DNA from: Enchytraeus crypticus
Lineage: Eukaryota > Annelida > Clitellata > Enchytraeida > Enchytraeidae
DNA: 64,000 nucleotides
Assembly (NCBI GenBank): GCA_905160935.1
Contig: CAJHZI010000513.1
Location: 724,501-788,500 of the forward strand
Direction of reading: 5' to 3'
Position 1 is the first letter of the stretch. Every line of letters begins with the position of its first letter. The translations under genes were made by a program, and so were the position numbers. The notes under the pieces were generated by a model that saw only the letters and a list, made by a program, of their open reading frames with translations, ran no database searches and was not told where the DNA came from. Positions 52,701 to 63,470 of the stretch are shown here, piece by piece.

Positions 52701-55700
52701 TTTATTTATTTTGCAATTGGGCAAGAAAGCAGTATTGAATGTACCATGTGATCTCAAGGCTCCTTTTACACTGCTCCATTTCTTCAATTGTACGCTTAGA
52801 GAAGTTATGGACTATAACTAGGCACATATTGCCTAGTAAAGCACATCACGCCTGGGCATGTCTAACACTGAATCAGTTAAAAGCAATAGAAAGCCGATGT
52901 TAACGTCAGATTAATCTCTCAAAAGCGATCAGTGACGGGCGAGCCCAGGAACCCACTCTTACTGATCCGCGGTCGGATATCATACTGACATCGCCACTGG
53001 CTCCAGCTAGTCGTGCCCATGGCGTTTACTCTTGATTCGATAGCTCTGTGGTAAAACATTTATTCTTCGGCAATACAGGCCCGAGTACGAAACTCGAGTA
53101 ATGCTGTTGAAGAACAGGGAATGCAAGGCAAGATAGAATCTGCGGAGTCCCTTTGATCCGATATTGCACGACTACTTAAAGTGCACTGAAATGCCTTTTT
53201 CCTAAAGCTCCTTTTTGATTTGAATTTCTTATCTATTTCCAACTAACGTGCGGTTATAATTCATTTATGTTATAATTAGAGATGGGAATCGAACCGAACC
53301 CGAACCGAACCCTAAAATCTAGAATTTTGACCGAACCGAATTCAAACCCAGACTTTGACCGAACCCGAACCGAACCCGAACCCAGACTTCGTCCAAACCA
53401 AACTGAATCAAACTCTTGTAGTTCCTTTCTTCTTCACCAGCCTGACATTAAATAAAGATATTTAGAACAATACAAATATATATTAGTTTTTGCATTTACA
53501 TGTCTTACAGTATCTAACAGCATAAGGCTGGTTCCGACACAAATTTTAAAATGGTAGCGGTATATAGGCTAGGAATGGCAGCGGGAAACGAGACGGGCCT
53601 ACAGATGATAATGGATAGTCTGAATGAAACGGCATAGAAATATGGAATGAAGATTAACATCAAAGAGACAAAAGTGATGAGAGTATTCCATAAAAATCTG
53701 AAAATGCTTGACTCAATCTAGGTGTATTTGTTCTTGTTAAATTCAAATTAGGGATTTTTTTCTAATTTTAGTGTGCTACTTTAATATTTTTGCAGCCAGA
53801 TTTACAAATAATTGCATATGACATTCTTTATGTGTTAAGACTATTTTGAGTAAATAATTTTGCACCATAGCAATACAACAATTTCATAACTATTTTCGTA
53901 ACTTCATAATTGATCTGAGAGTTTCAAATTTGAAACCCTAAGGTAAATTATGAAGCTTATTACTGGTCAGTTGATAGAAAACGGTGTATATTATGATCAT
54001 TTTTCTATGGAAGTACACGTGTTTACCAAATCATCTTTATTTGACATTTTTATGTTACTAAATTGCACTTTGTCTCTGAAATATTGGATCAAATTTTACC
54101 TAAGACATTATCACTTAATTATAAACGTATCTAAAATATAGGCCTATGGTGACAAAAAAAATTAAAAATTGATGAAGCATTCTATTTACTCGTTATAATC
54201 AAGGAGACTAGTTCAGAAACAATAATAAAGCTAAATATCTATATTATGAAGTTGTCTTTTTGTTGGTCAACTTACAATATTTTAAGAAATGTACAGGAAT
54301 AAATAGGCCAATCTCTTCTCTCCTTTTTTCATTGTCATATTTTTACCCAGGTGAAAAAATGTGGCAGCTATTATGACTTAATTAATTTTTAAGCATATTT
54401 ACCATAAACCATTTTTAAAATGTTTGTCATAACCATGATTATTATAAGTAAAGTTAAATAATTGCAACATTATCCAAACCAAACCATTTCGAACTCGAAT
54501 TGAACTCTTGCGAGTTGGAAAGCAAGCCAAACCCGAACCGAAGCCGAACCCTTGTTAGAACCGAACCCGAACCGAACCGAACTTTTATTTTCAACGAACC
54601 GAACCGAACCCGAACTCTGGAAATTCATAAAATTCCCATCTCTAATTATAATATTGCTGACAAGTTTTAAATATTTAATTCACGTAACTCTTAATTATAA
54701 AATAAAATGACAATAATTCCTGAGCCGGTGGATTGCTGGCAAGATGTTCCGCAGCGGGTCAGTAGGTGCAGGATTCAAATCCAGAGCTTTCCCTGTCGCT
54801 GACATGATATCGAGCAGGAAACTGATAATAAACTTGGCTTTAGACTTTTAATACAATCAGAATATTTATTTTTATATTTCTTACAATGTATTTTTATTAA
54901 TTTAGTAGGCCTACTTATTTTATTATTAATTTCTAATGATTTATTTATTTTCAGGAATTCCAGGGGGGCCGCCCCCACCCATGCAGATGATGGTTCGACC
55001 CCAGCCGATCCCCGGGGTGCCAGCGGGCCTGGAATACCTATCCCAGCTCGACCAACTGCTCGTCCATCAACAAATAGAAATGTTTGAGAGTAAATATAGG
55101 CTATTACTAAAATAATCTTCCTTTAAAATCATCTTCCTTTGAATTCCTTTAACTAATGTCTAGAATAGAAAATTTTGTACAATTTTTGTAGCCCAGGCTC
55201 TCACTAACCGAAGGCCCTTTCTGACGTTGGTTTGAATCTTAGTGCTTTGTCGCACTTTTTGACACCGGAAGTCCACGGATGGTTAATTCTTAAGCAATAC
55301 GGCAACAACACGGGTAACCCGGATACAACATGGGTAAATTAGATATATTATTACATAATAATTAAATTTTTTGATTATTATTAAAATATATTACTAAGAT
55401 AATTACAAATACAGTGAACAGTATGTCATGCAATGTAGGATAAAGGTCTACTTGTTAGCTAAGAGTGTGCTCATTATTGAGGGTGGTAGCAAAAGTTTGA
55501 CAGAATAATTTTTGCTTAAAAACCAAAGCCTGATGGAGTTAATATAATCGATTGATTGCACCTTTGACTGTTCAAGTAATTATTAATGTAATTTGCATCA
55601 ATGGAAGGAAAATCTTTAAAAGTGATAGATATTCAGTACACACAGAGTTGTCATTTTTCTGTTTTAGTTTCTTTCTTAAACTCAGTATTTTAGTTCTTAA

Positions 55701-58700
55701 ATGATGAACAAAATTTGTATATAATGTAATGTGTGATCTTATATGCGTGATAGAATTAGCAAAATAATAGCAATATATTAAAATAGCAAATTATTTATAA
55801 TCTAGTAGTTAATATTTAATAAAGATAAATTACATGTAATGCTACTGTAGTGCAAAGCTATGGACAGTAATATTAGGCTCTTTTAATTTATGGTATACAT
55901 GTATAATCTAAAATAATATAGACTTTATTTCACCAATACATGGTAGTTTCGAACAAAGATACAAAAAAAGAAAAATAAACGAAAAGAAACAACACTTTGC
56001 ATACAAGTACAGCTAAGCAATGCAAACCTAGTAGTTTACAAGTGACAAACAGAATCAAATCAACTCAATTATTCATTAGAATATTCAATATGTAGCATTT
56101 TGTCAACGTAGATCCAAAATTTTAATCGTACTTTAGCAACAGAATCAACAAACGAAATATTATATTTCCTTTGTAAACTTTCAAATTCTAAATAATCTGG
56201 ATGATCTAATTCGATCCCTTTAATAATTTTGGCATCCAATACTAATTTATTTAAAAAATTATATCTATGGTATTCATATAAAATACTCAAAGGCCAAAAA
56301 CCAAAATAATATTGACACCACATAATTACTTCCTTGTCAGTCGTATGAAAGATCTTCTAAAAGATACTGTCATATGCTCTGCTCATACTCTTTAAGTCTG
56401 AATCTCGCAAGGTGGCAGCAGCAGTGCCATAAAGCAATGCTGATACACCATTACTATCAATCAGTTTAAGAATGACATCTTCAGATGCTTTTGTTCCAGC
56501 CTTCCTAAAATGGTGTTAGCAGCTCTAAAAAATTTCCCTTTTGATTCTTCCCATTGGCATTTAAAATATTTTGCCTTACAAATAGTGACTCCTAAGTATT
56601 TAATAGATTCCACCCAATTAATTGTAACTCCTTGAATACTTAAAGGTGAGCATGAATAGCTACATCTTGGGCCTATTCTTATACAATGGCATTTTGACAC
56701 ATTTATTGGCAACTCTAGCTCATTGAAAACATTATCACATATATCAAACCATAAGCTGTAAATCAGTAACCGATGCACTAATCAAAATTAAATCATCAGC
56801 ATACATGAAGCTGTTAAAGCATTTATAATTAACAAAGCATCCTATATTAGATTGCTCTAATACACTCAATATATTATCCACAAATAATGTAAATAAAATG
56901 GGTGACAGAACTCCTCCTTGTTTAACACCAGATAATAGAGGCACACAATTAGACATACAATTTTTCCATTTAACAGTTGTAGCGTTTTTGGAAAACCAAT
57001 TTTCTAGCACATTTAATACACATTTATTTACACATCTGTTTGCAACATACATAAAATTCCATAACCATTGCATTTATCAAAAGCTTTTTTCAGATCAATT
57101 ACCCCAATATTTACTGTAGTGTTTCTATTATTGAAGTAATTAACAACTTTTCTAAGATTATGCAAGGCGTTAGTGCATCCGACTTTTTGTTTAAATCCAA
57201 ATTGCCTCGTGGAGGTTTCAAAACTAACATATCTTAAAATACTGTATTCAAAATTTTTTGATATTATTGGGCATATCGTTATTCACCGAAAGTCGTCAGC
57301 AGACAAGTTTCTTTTGCGCCCCTTAAATTTCGGTATTGGCGTAGTAATGCCAACACCGAACTCATCAGGAACATTTCCCAACTTCAACATTATATTAAAC
57401 AGAGTTCTTGGAATTATAATTAAAGACGGATGTGCATAAGCAATATGCTCAATTGTTAACCCATCTGCACCGGGAGCTTTGTTTGCTTCAATGCTATTAA
57501 TTGCTTTATCAATGGCTTCAACTTCAATATAGCATTCATTTTCTGTATTTTCATATACCCCCTTTTTACAAAAATAGCTATCCCAAAAAGTTTGGTGCAT
57601 TTCTAATGAGTTTTATGTGCAGGCATTTTTTATATTATTAGCAAGAGCGTTGGCAATCTCAATATCTTTTTTAAATCCTCCTCCAGTAACATCATTTTGG
57701 GTATTTTTTGTTTCAAGAAGTAACCTTTCCAGCATTTCCAAAATTTTGAACCATTTGAATTTAGTAGATTATTTTGTAATTCAGCTAATACATTATTTTT
57801 ATACTTCAGCTTATTCTCATTTAAGGCATTTCTGTAGTTTCTGTGAGCTTTAACTTTCAAATCAAAAAGGTTGCCTTCGTTTGGTTTACCTGCATTTTTC
57901 CAATTATTAAAATGTTCAACGGAATCGTGTTTAAATGTATCTAAATTTTCATCCCACCAAAATTTTCGTACACCATTTTTACCTCTTTGTTTTATAGTTC
58001 TGATAGCACAGGTTTTTAAAATATTAATTACATTTCTATATATTATATTAATACCAGCTTGATTAAAGATATTGGGACTTTTTCGTATAACTTGTCGAGA
58101 TCATGATTACTGGGCAGTATGTATAAATTATAAAACGCACTTCTAGTTAATTCATAGTAATCAGAGGTAGATGAGCCACGCCAATCAAAGTTGTATGTGG
58201 AGACAAAACGATTTACATTTGAGTCACTAGTGTTAGTAATTTTAAAGCCATGCTTTAACACATCTGCTTTCATATTTAATACAACTGGCAGATGATCAGA
58301 GAAATTATCTGCTTGTTCAATGACATCCAATAACATAATGAAACTAGGTTGTGTATCTGTTACTAGGAAATGATCAATATACGAATACGCATTTCGAGTT
58401 TTCACTCCAAAGGTGTATTGAATAGGGCAATCATCAATAAGACGGTTACTAACTATTAACCCCATATTTCTAAAGAAATTGTTTATATAATTTGCTAGGT
58501 CTGATTTCAATAGGACATTATGATTAATATCACCTCCAATTAACGCGTAACTAAATTCCACACTAGCAATATCTGACTCAATTGAATGAAGTGTAAACTC
58601 CAACTCATTGCGGTCGGCAGCACTCTTACAACTTGGCAGATATACATTGACCAGCAGTAGTTTATCTATTGTTATAGCAATATATAGCTTGCTGCACATA

Positions 58701-61700
58701 ATTGTATTAACATTCGATGCAATATTACAAAATGATTTTCTTATAAACATACCAACACCTCCATAATTTCTACCTCTTAAAATACCTCTACCTAACACAT
58801 GGTCCATGGCAGAAGATACATAAATATTATACTCGGTACTAAAACAATCAAAGTTAGATAACTGATCATTTGTTAACCAATGTTCTTGTAAATATATTAT
58901 GTCAACTTTATTAGTGAAACAAAAGTTTTTTAGCATCAAAATTCCCTGATTAAATCCATGCATGTTATATGTTACAATTTTTATAGCATCAATTCCATTG
59001 AGGCTGATTTTAGACTCAGTATTAGTTCGCTCAGCACTACTCATTATCAGAATTAGTTGCTCCCTGTTTTACTTTAAATACCCAGTCTCGAATCTTAATA
59101 CTGGGTGCCCACACTTCCTTTGACAGGAATTTATCAACGTCATCAGCATCAATATTTACCCGAAAGGCGTATGAATCAGTATTTTTGCATTTGACTAGAA
59201 AAACATTATTTATTTTGATACCGCAACTGTTTAAATATTGATGAATTTGCTCACATGTGGTTTCAGTAGACAGATTACTTACAAAGAAAATTTTACTTTT
59301 CTTTATCTCTTGCAGCTTTCAAAGCACAAGAGGTATTGGTGCCGATGACTCTGAAAGAATTAGTCTTAGGTAGAGGTTGAGGTCTAGGTGGTTGTGGTAG
59401 ACCTGGTGATGATCGAGGTCTCTTGTTAGATGCTTGTCTGGTTTTACTGTAGGAAACCTTAGTAAAACCATCATTGTCGGTGTCGTAAGACGCCGATGCT
59501 CTGCTGTCATTCCTGGCACCTGACTCTACAATCTCTGACCACTTTCGGACTGAACCACCGACATCATCCGTCACTTGATGCCTTACCTTGTCCGACGCCT
59601 GTTTTACCCGAGTTGATCATTCCACCTCCGCATCATTGAGTGACAGTATCTTGTTCTCAAGACTTGTTAATTTGCCAATAACCACCCCAAGTCCTTCAGG
59701 TTGAAGATCAGAGTGTTTGAGTGTAGATGAGTGAGCAAGACTATCCAACTTCTTATCCAATGTATCCAACCTGTTCAGGACGCACCGCAAGTCCCCCTCC
59801 TCAAGTCTTGCCGAAGGAAGATTATCCACGTTTAACGTAACAAATTTAGGAAGCCTATCCTTAAGTAAATTTTCATCAATGAAGCTGAAAACATTGAAAA
59901 TATCATTCAGCTCCGTCTTAGTCTTGTTCTCGCTTAGCTTCCTCTTCGCAGGTTTAAGCCACTTATCTAATCCTAATGCGTCCAGAGATTCAACTAATTT
60001 CTCCTTTGCTTCCGTGATATCTGTGGCAGAATAAAAGTCGCCTATAATGCTCTTTAGCTTGGTGTTCGTCAGTTTTCCAAATTTACATTGTAAGTTACAG
60101 AGTAACTCGCAGGCTATCATTGCGGTAGGCCTATTGTTGTCGGTTATATCTACATTGCTAGCAGCTGTTTCAGCCATAATGGCAAGCTTTCAAAATAAAT
60201 AGTAGTGTAAAATATAATATACATGACTATATATTATAGACTAATCTCTAGTACGCAGTTTTTAAATAACAGTGTATATTTTACTTTATAAAATAAATAA
60301 ACACGTCGCCATATTGGCTGTGTTTATACGTGATTAATATATAAAAAAATTATATATTAGTCAGTAAATTAATCATTAGTGATAAATAATATGTTAGAAA
60401 TTTTGATTATTATATTTGGAGACTAGTAGCCTGGGACTAGTTTTTTGTAAATATACTTTGCTTGACTGATTGATTTATTACCGATTGACTGATTGATTGA
60501 CTAATCGATTGAATACTTCACACAGTGTTTACTAACTGGGAGACATGTAACAGATACGTAGTGAAGAATTCAGTGGGTCAACAAGTCTACTTTGCATCGG
60601 AAGGTAATAAAATTTAGCTCTGAGTTACATAACTAGTTTATCGTTATCTTTAGACTGATTTTTGGGATTTTTGAATTTGTACCATTTTGGACCTTCCATT
60701 TGCTCACCAGCTTGAATTTGTCTCAATAGTGCTCGATGTTGTCATGGACGACCTTAGCACTCTAATTGTTGTAATTATTATTTTTATTCTAAATAAAGCA
60801 TTCATACCTGCAATACAGTAATTGCAGCTCTTAGGAAATACTCTGCTCAATTTTTTTATTTTTAATATTGGGTTTCGGTATCTCAAAGTCGATAAGTCCT
60901 TTGGTTCTAAAAATAGATTAGCAACTGTTCTCCTGGGCTTTCTCATCTAATTATTAACTTTGTTTAAACCTTACTACAGTAAGTGTATTTACTCTGCTAA
61001 TATGCTATTATTGCTATTATTTTCATGTATGCATTGTAATTCTGCTCGTATTTTCCATTTCGTATGTTCGTATGTTATCTGCCTTGCGGCTGTCAGATTG
61101 TTTTGAAATAAACTAAGATATATGTCTCTTAAATGTTAAGTTCTCTTTTACTCTGCCTCTGAGGAGTTCAATGATCCGTCAATGATGATTAAGACTTTAG
61201 AGTCTATCATCTTAATATTGAGTCAAGGATGATTTAGATGTTAGTGTTAAGTATTTCAATGATCTGCCAATGATGATTATAATTGTAAAGTGCATCATCT
61301 TAACAATGCGTCAATGATGAGATTTTAGAGTCCATTATTTCAAAAATCCATCAATGATTATTAGGCGTCAAACCATTTTCTCAAGCGAATTTACTACGAG
61401 GAACGAATTAGAATATTAGTTGTTTGATTTGAGATAACAAGACATAGTTAATAACTTCTTCAAGACACCTAACGATCAGCAGTAAGTCACTCAATAGAAA
61501 AGGAGCTTAAACTATTTACAAACTTTGTGTTTTCTTTAACTAATCACTGATAAATTGAATAATTTGTTGAATTACTCGCTCGTTCGATGAATTGATCTAT
61601 TGATTTATTGATTGATTGGTTGATTCAATGATTTCTTTATTGATTGATCAGAGTCAGACACATGCATGAGACAGTGTTGTGGACCCAGTAGAGGATTCGT

Positions 61701-62971
61701 TATGCACATAACTGACAACTTGGGACAGGTAATACCTACATCTACTTCTAGACACTTCCATCAGCTATCGACATTGCCTTCGTGCTACTTCTATGAATTG
61801 AAATTAAACTGCACATTTGTAGTATCGGAGTTGAATTTAATATTTTAAACTTACTTGCTAAGGGATTTATTTAGAGGAGAAGGTCTATTCGTATCCCAAC
61901 CCTAGGTAATCTGGGATTAAAGTGAAGATGATGATGTTGATGAGGACTTCTACGAGATTTACTAGAACTATACCGCCCTATAATAAGGTATCATTGTAAC
62001 TACATCTATGCTGTACTACAGTGAGTCAAAGTAATTCAGCAAAATCTGCATGGTCAATCTTGATGAGATTGGAACATTATTAGGCAGCTAGCCGTTTATC
62101 ATCATTCCAAGTCTCATATTCGATTACGTCTCTTTAGTGCAAGACTTGTTAGAGATGAATCTGTAATTTTTAGCTTATTTTATTAGACAATTTGCCTCCT
62201 AAGCATGAATAATTTCGTTATGTTTTAGGATATCTGACAATCTAGATGCGATTAAAATTAAGACTATCCAATTAGCAAATTGTGATTACGAACTCAATTA
62301 CAATTGCGTTCTTGCAACCTTTCAATAAATCCGTTATTATATGTTTTTATTTGCTGATTTGATTTCATTTATTATTTATCTCGTCACCACTACAGCTCAA
62401 TGTAACACAGCAAACTTGTAATTAAATTCACAAAAGAATACTAAGATTATGAAGAAGCTAGGTTAGAATTCTGTTTTCTTGGACAGTTTTATAATTTTCT
62501 TCCGATTGATTTTTGAGGATTAAGTATATTGACATGAAGAAATATTTAGATTTAATTCATTTAAAAATTGACCAATTATATCGATTGCTCAACTGATAGA
62601 CTGATTGGTTAACGGACTGAATAATCTATAGATTGATTATTTAATTAATCAATAAAATAATTGATTAATTGATAATGTCAATTGGCCAAATTTGCTATTT
62701 ATTTATTGATTATTTAATTAACGGATAAAATAAATAAATAAATAACAATTAATTCATTGATTAATTGTTCAACTTTGTCTAACCGACTGATCGATGACTT
62801 TACTAGCTGATTGATTGATTCGTTGGCGGAATGATTGAAGGAGGTGATTAGGGTGAGCCGAGAGTTCAAGTGTTGCGCAGGGCACAACTGTTGTGCTGGT
62901 TGCTCGTGTTGTGCCATGGAGGTAACAGTGGAGGCACCTGTGGGACAGGTTATTGGAAGTGTGAAACAGGA
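48631..62971 (+). CDS. PLSCR: Phospholipid scramblase, six exons, 3' end outside window
   Basis: A member of the scramblase (PLSCR) family, membrane proteins implicated in calcium-dependent lipid movement between leaflets. Exons: 48631-48682, 49327-49500, 54955-55089, 60526-60603, 61652-61728 and 62841-62971. All phases join, giving about 215 residues; the human proteins have about 300, so one or more C-terminal exons (with the calcium-binding and transmembrane parts) lie beyond 64000. In order: a short N-terminus [11 protein letters not shown]; a GQYPP pentapeptide array; a [18 protein letters not shown] start of the core; [64 protein letters not shown]; and the cysteine cluster [14 protein letters not shown], comparable to the palmitoylated CCCPCC motif. 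The paralog number (1-5) cannot be assigned. Confidence 0.94.
48683..49326 (+). other. Scramblase intron 1
   Basis: No repeat family recognised. Confidence 0.6.
49327..49500 (+). CDS. PLSCR: Scramblase exon 2, proline-rich minisatellite
   Basis: [20 protein letters not shown] followed by GQYPP units from a 15-bp coding tandem repeat (49367-49461), ending PPQP plus G before GTATGG. Such Pro-rich N-termini bind SH3/WW proteins in this family. Confidence 0.88.
49522..49745. repeat. (AT)n microsatellites in scramblase intron 2
   Basis: Three AT runs (about 49523-49568, 49590-49628, 49702-49742) separated by ACATACATACATGTAT-like words. The first begins about 20 bases after exon 2. Confidence 0.9.
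49756..49945 (+). mobile_element. hAT-like miniature element 1
   Basis: 190 bp with inverted ends CAGTGGTTAAAGT / ACTTTAACCACTG. Flanks TATATAAG and TATATAAT match at 7 of 8 bases, as expected for the 8-bp hAT duplication. Internal GGACCCCTC and a run of C residues. No coding capacity. Confidence 0.82.
50591..50770 (+). mobile_element. hAT-like miniature element 2
   Basis: About 180 bp with ends AAGTGGTTAAAGTACTGGG / CCCACTTTAACCAGTT, related to element 1. Internal AACTCATTTACACTAGTTC and CCAGATACCCTTAGGGCCC. It is more diverged and no clear duplication was seen. Confidence 0.65.
50948..51080 (-). repeat. LINE 3'-end repeat family A, minus copy
   Basis: AACAACAATACGATTAGACTG, GTTGTCCATGGCAACATCG, ACACAGTGGAACCAAAT, CGATTAGCAGTGTGAGGGG. 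Confidence 0.7.
51085..52130 (+). other. Scramblase intron 2, unassigned part
   Basis: (TTTA)n at 51762-51781 precedes AAAAAAGGGTCATTCAACCC, which may be a LINE 3' end. Otherwise nothing recognised. Confidence 0.4.
52135..52318. repeat. 12-bp minisatellite GATCATGACATA
   Basis: About 14 units of the half-palindromic word ATAGATCATGAC, with drift at both ends (ATCGATCAGTATCGACCATG, GATCGTGACATC). The Met/Ile/Tyr/Val frame across it is an artefact. Confidence 0.95.
52895..53015 (-). repeat. tRNA-like SINE family G, minus copy
   Basis: TTAACGTCAGATTAATCTC, TCAGTGACGGGCGAGCCC, ACTGATCCGCGGTCGGATATC, GCCACTGGCTCCAGC. Confidence 0.75.
53277..54644. mobile_element. 1.37 kb hAT-like element with CCGAAC arrays at both ends
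   Basis: Ends TAGAGATGGGAAT / ATTCCCATCTCTA are exact inverses. Flanks GTTATAAT (53269-53276) and ATTATAAT (54645-54652) match at 7 of 8 bases, fitting an 8-bp hAT target duplication. Just inside each end lies an array of (C)CGAAC words (53287-53400 and 54480-54618) in the same orientation. The interior has no transposase; the frame 53950-54141 is unsupported. It therefore looks non-autonomous. Confidence 0.8.
54720..54845 (+). repeat. tRNA-like SINE family G, plus copy
   Basis: GAGCCGGTGGATTGCTGGCAAG, CAGCGGGTCAGTAGGTGC, GGATTCAAATCC (B-box-like), CGAGCAGGAAACTGATAATA. Its 3' end lies 110 bases before scramblase exon 3. Confidence 0.75.
54955..55089 (+). CDS. PLSCR: Scramblase exon 3, start of core domain
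   Basis: (G)[17 protein letters not shown] then [20 protein letters not shown], the hallmark first block of the scramblase domain (human GLEYLSQIDQILIHQQIE-like). Phase 1 out. Confidence 0.94.
55105..55340 (-). repeat. Short repeat family D, minus copy
   Basis: AATCATCTTCCTTTGAATTCC, GGCTCTCACTAACCGAAGGC, TTCTGACGTTGGTTTG, GCAATACGGCAACAACACGGG. Confidence 0.7.
55345..55915 (+). other. Scramblase intron 3, unassigned part
   Basis: A/T-rich, nothing recognised before the LINE. Confidence 0.5.
58043..59044 (-). CDS. LINE ORF2 start with intact APE endonuclease
   Basis: 333-residue open frame. APE endonuclease blocks all present: [11 protein letters not shown] (Asn), IIYLQEHWL (Glu), [27 protein letters not shown] (Asp/Asn), [18 protein letters not shown] (Asp-His). 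It nicks target DNA to prime reverse transcription in a live element. The frame stops at KLVLI before RT, so the full ORF2 is broken. Confidence 0.88.
   Translation of the reverse strand: MSSAERTNTESKISLNGIDAIKIVTYNMHGFNQGILMLKNFCFTNKVDIIYLQEHWLTNDQLSNFDCFSTEYNIYVSSAMDHVLGRGILRGRNYGGVGMFIRKSFCNIASNVNTIMCSKLYIAITIDKLLLVNVYLPSCKSAADRNELEFTLHSIESDIASVEFSYALIGGDINHNVLLKSDLANYINNFFRNMGLIVSNRLIDDCPIQYTFGVKTRNAYSYIDHFLVTDTQPSFIMLLDVIEQADNFSDHLPVVLNMKADVLKHGFKITNTSDSNVNRFVSTYNFDWRGSSTSDYYELTRSAFYNLYILPSNHDLDKLYEKVPISLIKLVLI
59037..59574 (-). pseudogene. LINE ORF1, linker and RNA-binding-like C-terminus
   Basis: First frame (59293-59574) is a Ser/Pro-rich linker ([19 protein letters not shown]). After a further frame change the sequence reads [48 protein letters not shown], resembling the RRM-like/C-terminal domain of many LINE ORF1 proteins, ending at TAG. 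Confidence 0.7.
59617..60177 (-). pseudogene. LINE ORF1, N-terminal part
   Basis: 186-residue frame [15 protein letters not shown]..., Lys-rich, with leucine heptads near the end ([30 protein letters not shown]) that suggest a trimerising coiled coil, as in other ORF1 proteins. It leads by frameshift to 59574. Confidence 0.75.
60526..60603 (+). CDS. PLSCR: Scramblase exon 4
   Basis: (M)[25 protein letters not shown], ending one base into Glu before GTAATA. Without an ATG near its start, it was found by family match only. Confidence 0.92.
60665..60785 (+). repeat. LINE 3'-end repeat family A, plus copy
   Basis: TTGTACCATTTTGGACCTTC, TCACCAGCTTGAATTTGTC, AGTGCTCGATGTTGTC, GCACTCTAATTGTTGTAATT. 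It begins about 60 bases after scramblase exon 4. Confidence 0.78.
60790..61650 (+). other. Scramblase intron 4, unassigned part
   Basis: Repeated word (G/C)TCAATGATGATTA(A/T) near 61177, 61265, 61310 and 61350 forms a loose repeat of about 50-90 bp. Otherwise nothing. Confidence 0.45.
61652..61728 (+). CDS. PLSCR: Scramblase exon 5
   Basis: (E)[20 protein letters not shown]...NLGQ before GTAATA. Matches the CCGPxRxFxMxIxDN block. Confidence 0.95.
61875..61955 (+). repeat. Short repeat family D, plus fragment
   Basis: GGTCTATTCGTATCCCAACCC, TAATCTGGGATTAAAGTG, then GATGATGATGTTGATG. Confidence 0.7.
61960..62840 (+). other. Scramblase intron 5, unassigned part
   Basis: TTGATTGATTAATTGA-type simple sequence dominates 62575-62830. 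No gene or repeat family. Confidence 0.5.
62841..62971 (+). CDS. PLSCR: Scramblase exon 6, cysteine cluster
   Basis: [24 protein letters not shown]..., then [18 protein letters not shown] plus GA before GTAAG. The acceptor was chosen at GAAG|GAG because it gives phase 0 and the conserved (R)EVI start. Confidence 0.92.
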
Positions 62972-62999
62972 GTAAGATGTCATCTTAAATTACTTTTAA

Positions 63000-63250
63000 T
63001 TTATCTCTCTTAGTGCACTGCCTGCTGGCAGGTCCATGGTATATAAAGTCTCGACTCTTCTCTATTTTCCGTTCTCCTCTTCATGTCCACGTATGAGTGG
63101 ATCTTTAAATCATCTATAACATTCCTTTTTATATACCATTATCCTTGGGGAATTCTGCTTATGAAGAGTTGGGCCCCCTATGCCTTCCTCAGCTTCGACT
63201 AACATTTACTGGGCACGGGCGTCATTCCCTGAGAAAACAATCCTGTTTAC
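63000..63250 (+). repeat. Short repeat family E, plus copy
   Basis: TCTCTTAGTGCACTGCCTGC, TGGCAGGTCCATGGTATATA, TTCATGTCCACGTATGAGTGG, CCTCAGCTTCGACTAAC, GAGAAAACAATCCTGTTTAC. It starts 30 bases after scramblase exon 6. Confidence 0.8.
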
Positions 63251-63289
63251 CCATACTTCTAATCTATCGATCAATTAATTCAATCTATT

Positions 63290-63470
63290 TCAACCCTGAC
63301 CATTTTTGATCGCTGGACTGGCTTTCGTTTACGTTTTTTACTTCTCCTCAGCACATTTCTTTGCAGATTGGTCTGGGTGAATTGATCTGTAGTGATGTGT
63401 GCTGTGGGGACGTCCCTGACATTTTCACTGGATGAGGAAACGGACGTTAAACCTTTATTATGTATTTATT
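63290..63470 (+). repeat. Short repeat family B, near full length, plus copy
   Basis: TTTTTGATCGCTGGACTGGC, CTCCTCAGCACATTTCTTTG, GTGAATTGATCTGTAGTG, GGGGACGTCCCTGACATT, GGAAACGGACGTTAAACC, TTATTATG. Confidence 0.82.

Larger units (their letters stand above)
55925..60180 (-). mobile_element. APE-type LINE in scramblase intron 3, antisense to the gene
   Basis: About 4.25 kb. ORF1 (60177 to 59037) lies in three frames; ORF2 begins at 59044, overlapping the ORF1 stop by 8 bases (ATGAGTAG). ORF2 has an unbroken endonuclease region, then broken RT frames: [15 protein letters not shown] (57283-57600), [19 protein letters not shown] and FMYADDLIL (56744-57073), [13 protein letters not shown] (56461-56778), and a C-terminal piece (56069-56323). 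The 3' end is near the AATAAAG word (reverse of CTTTATT at about 55922). I place it in the broad I/Jockey/CR1-type APE LINEs; the clade is not resolved. Confidence 0.9.
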
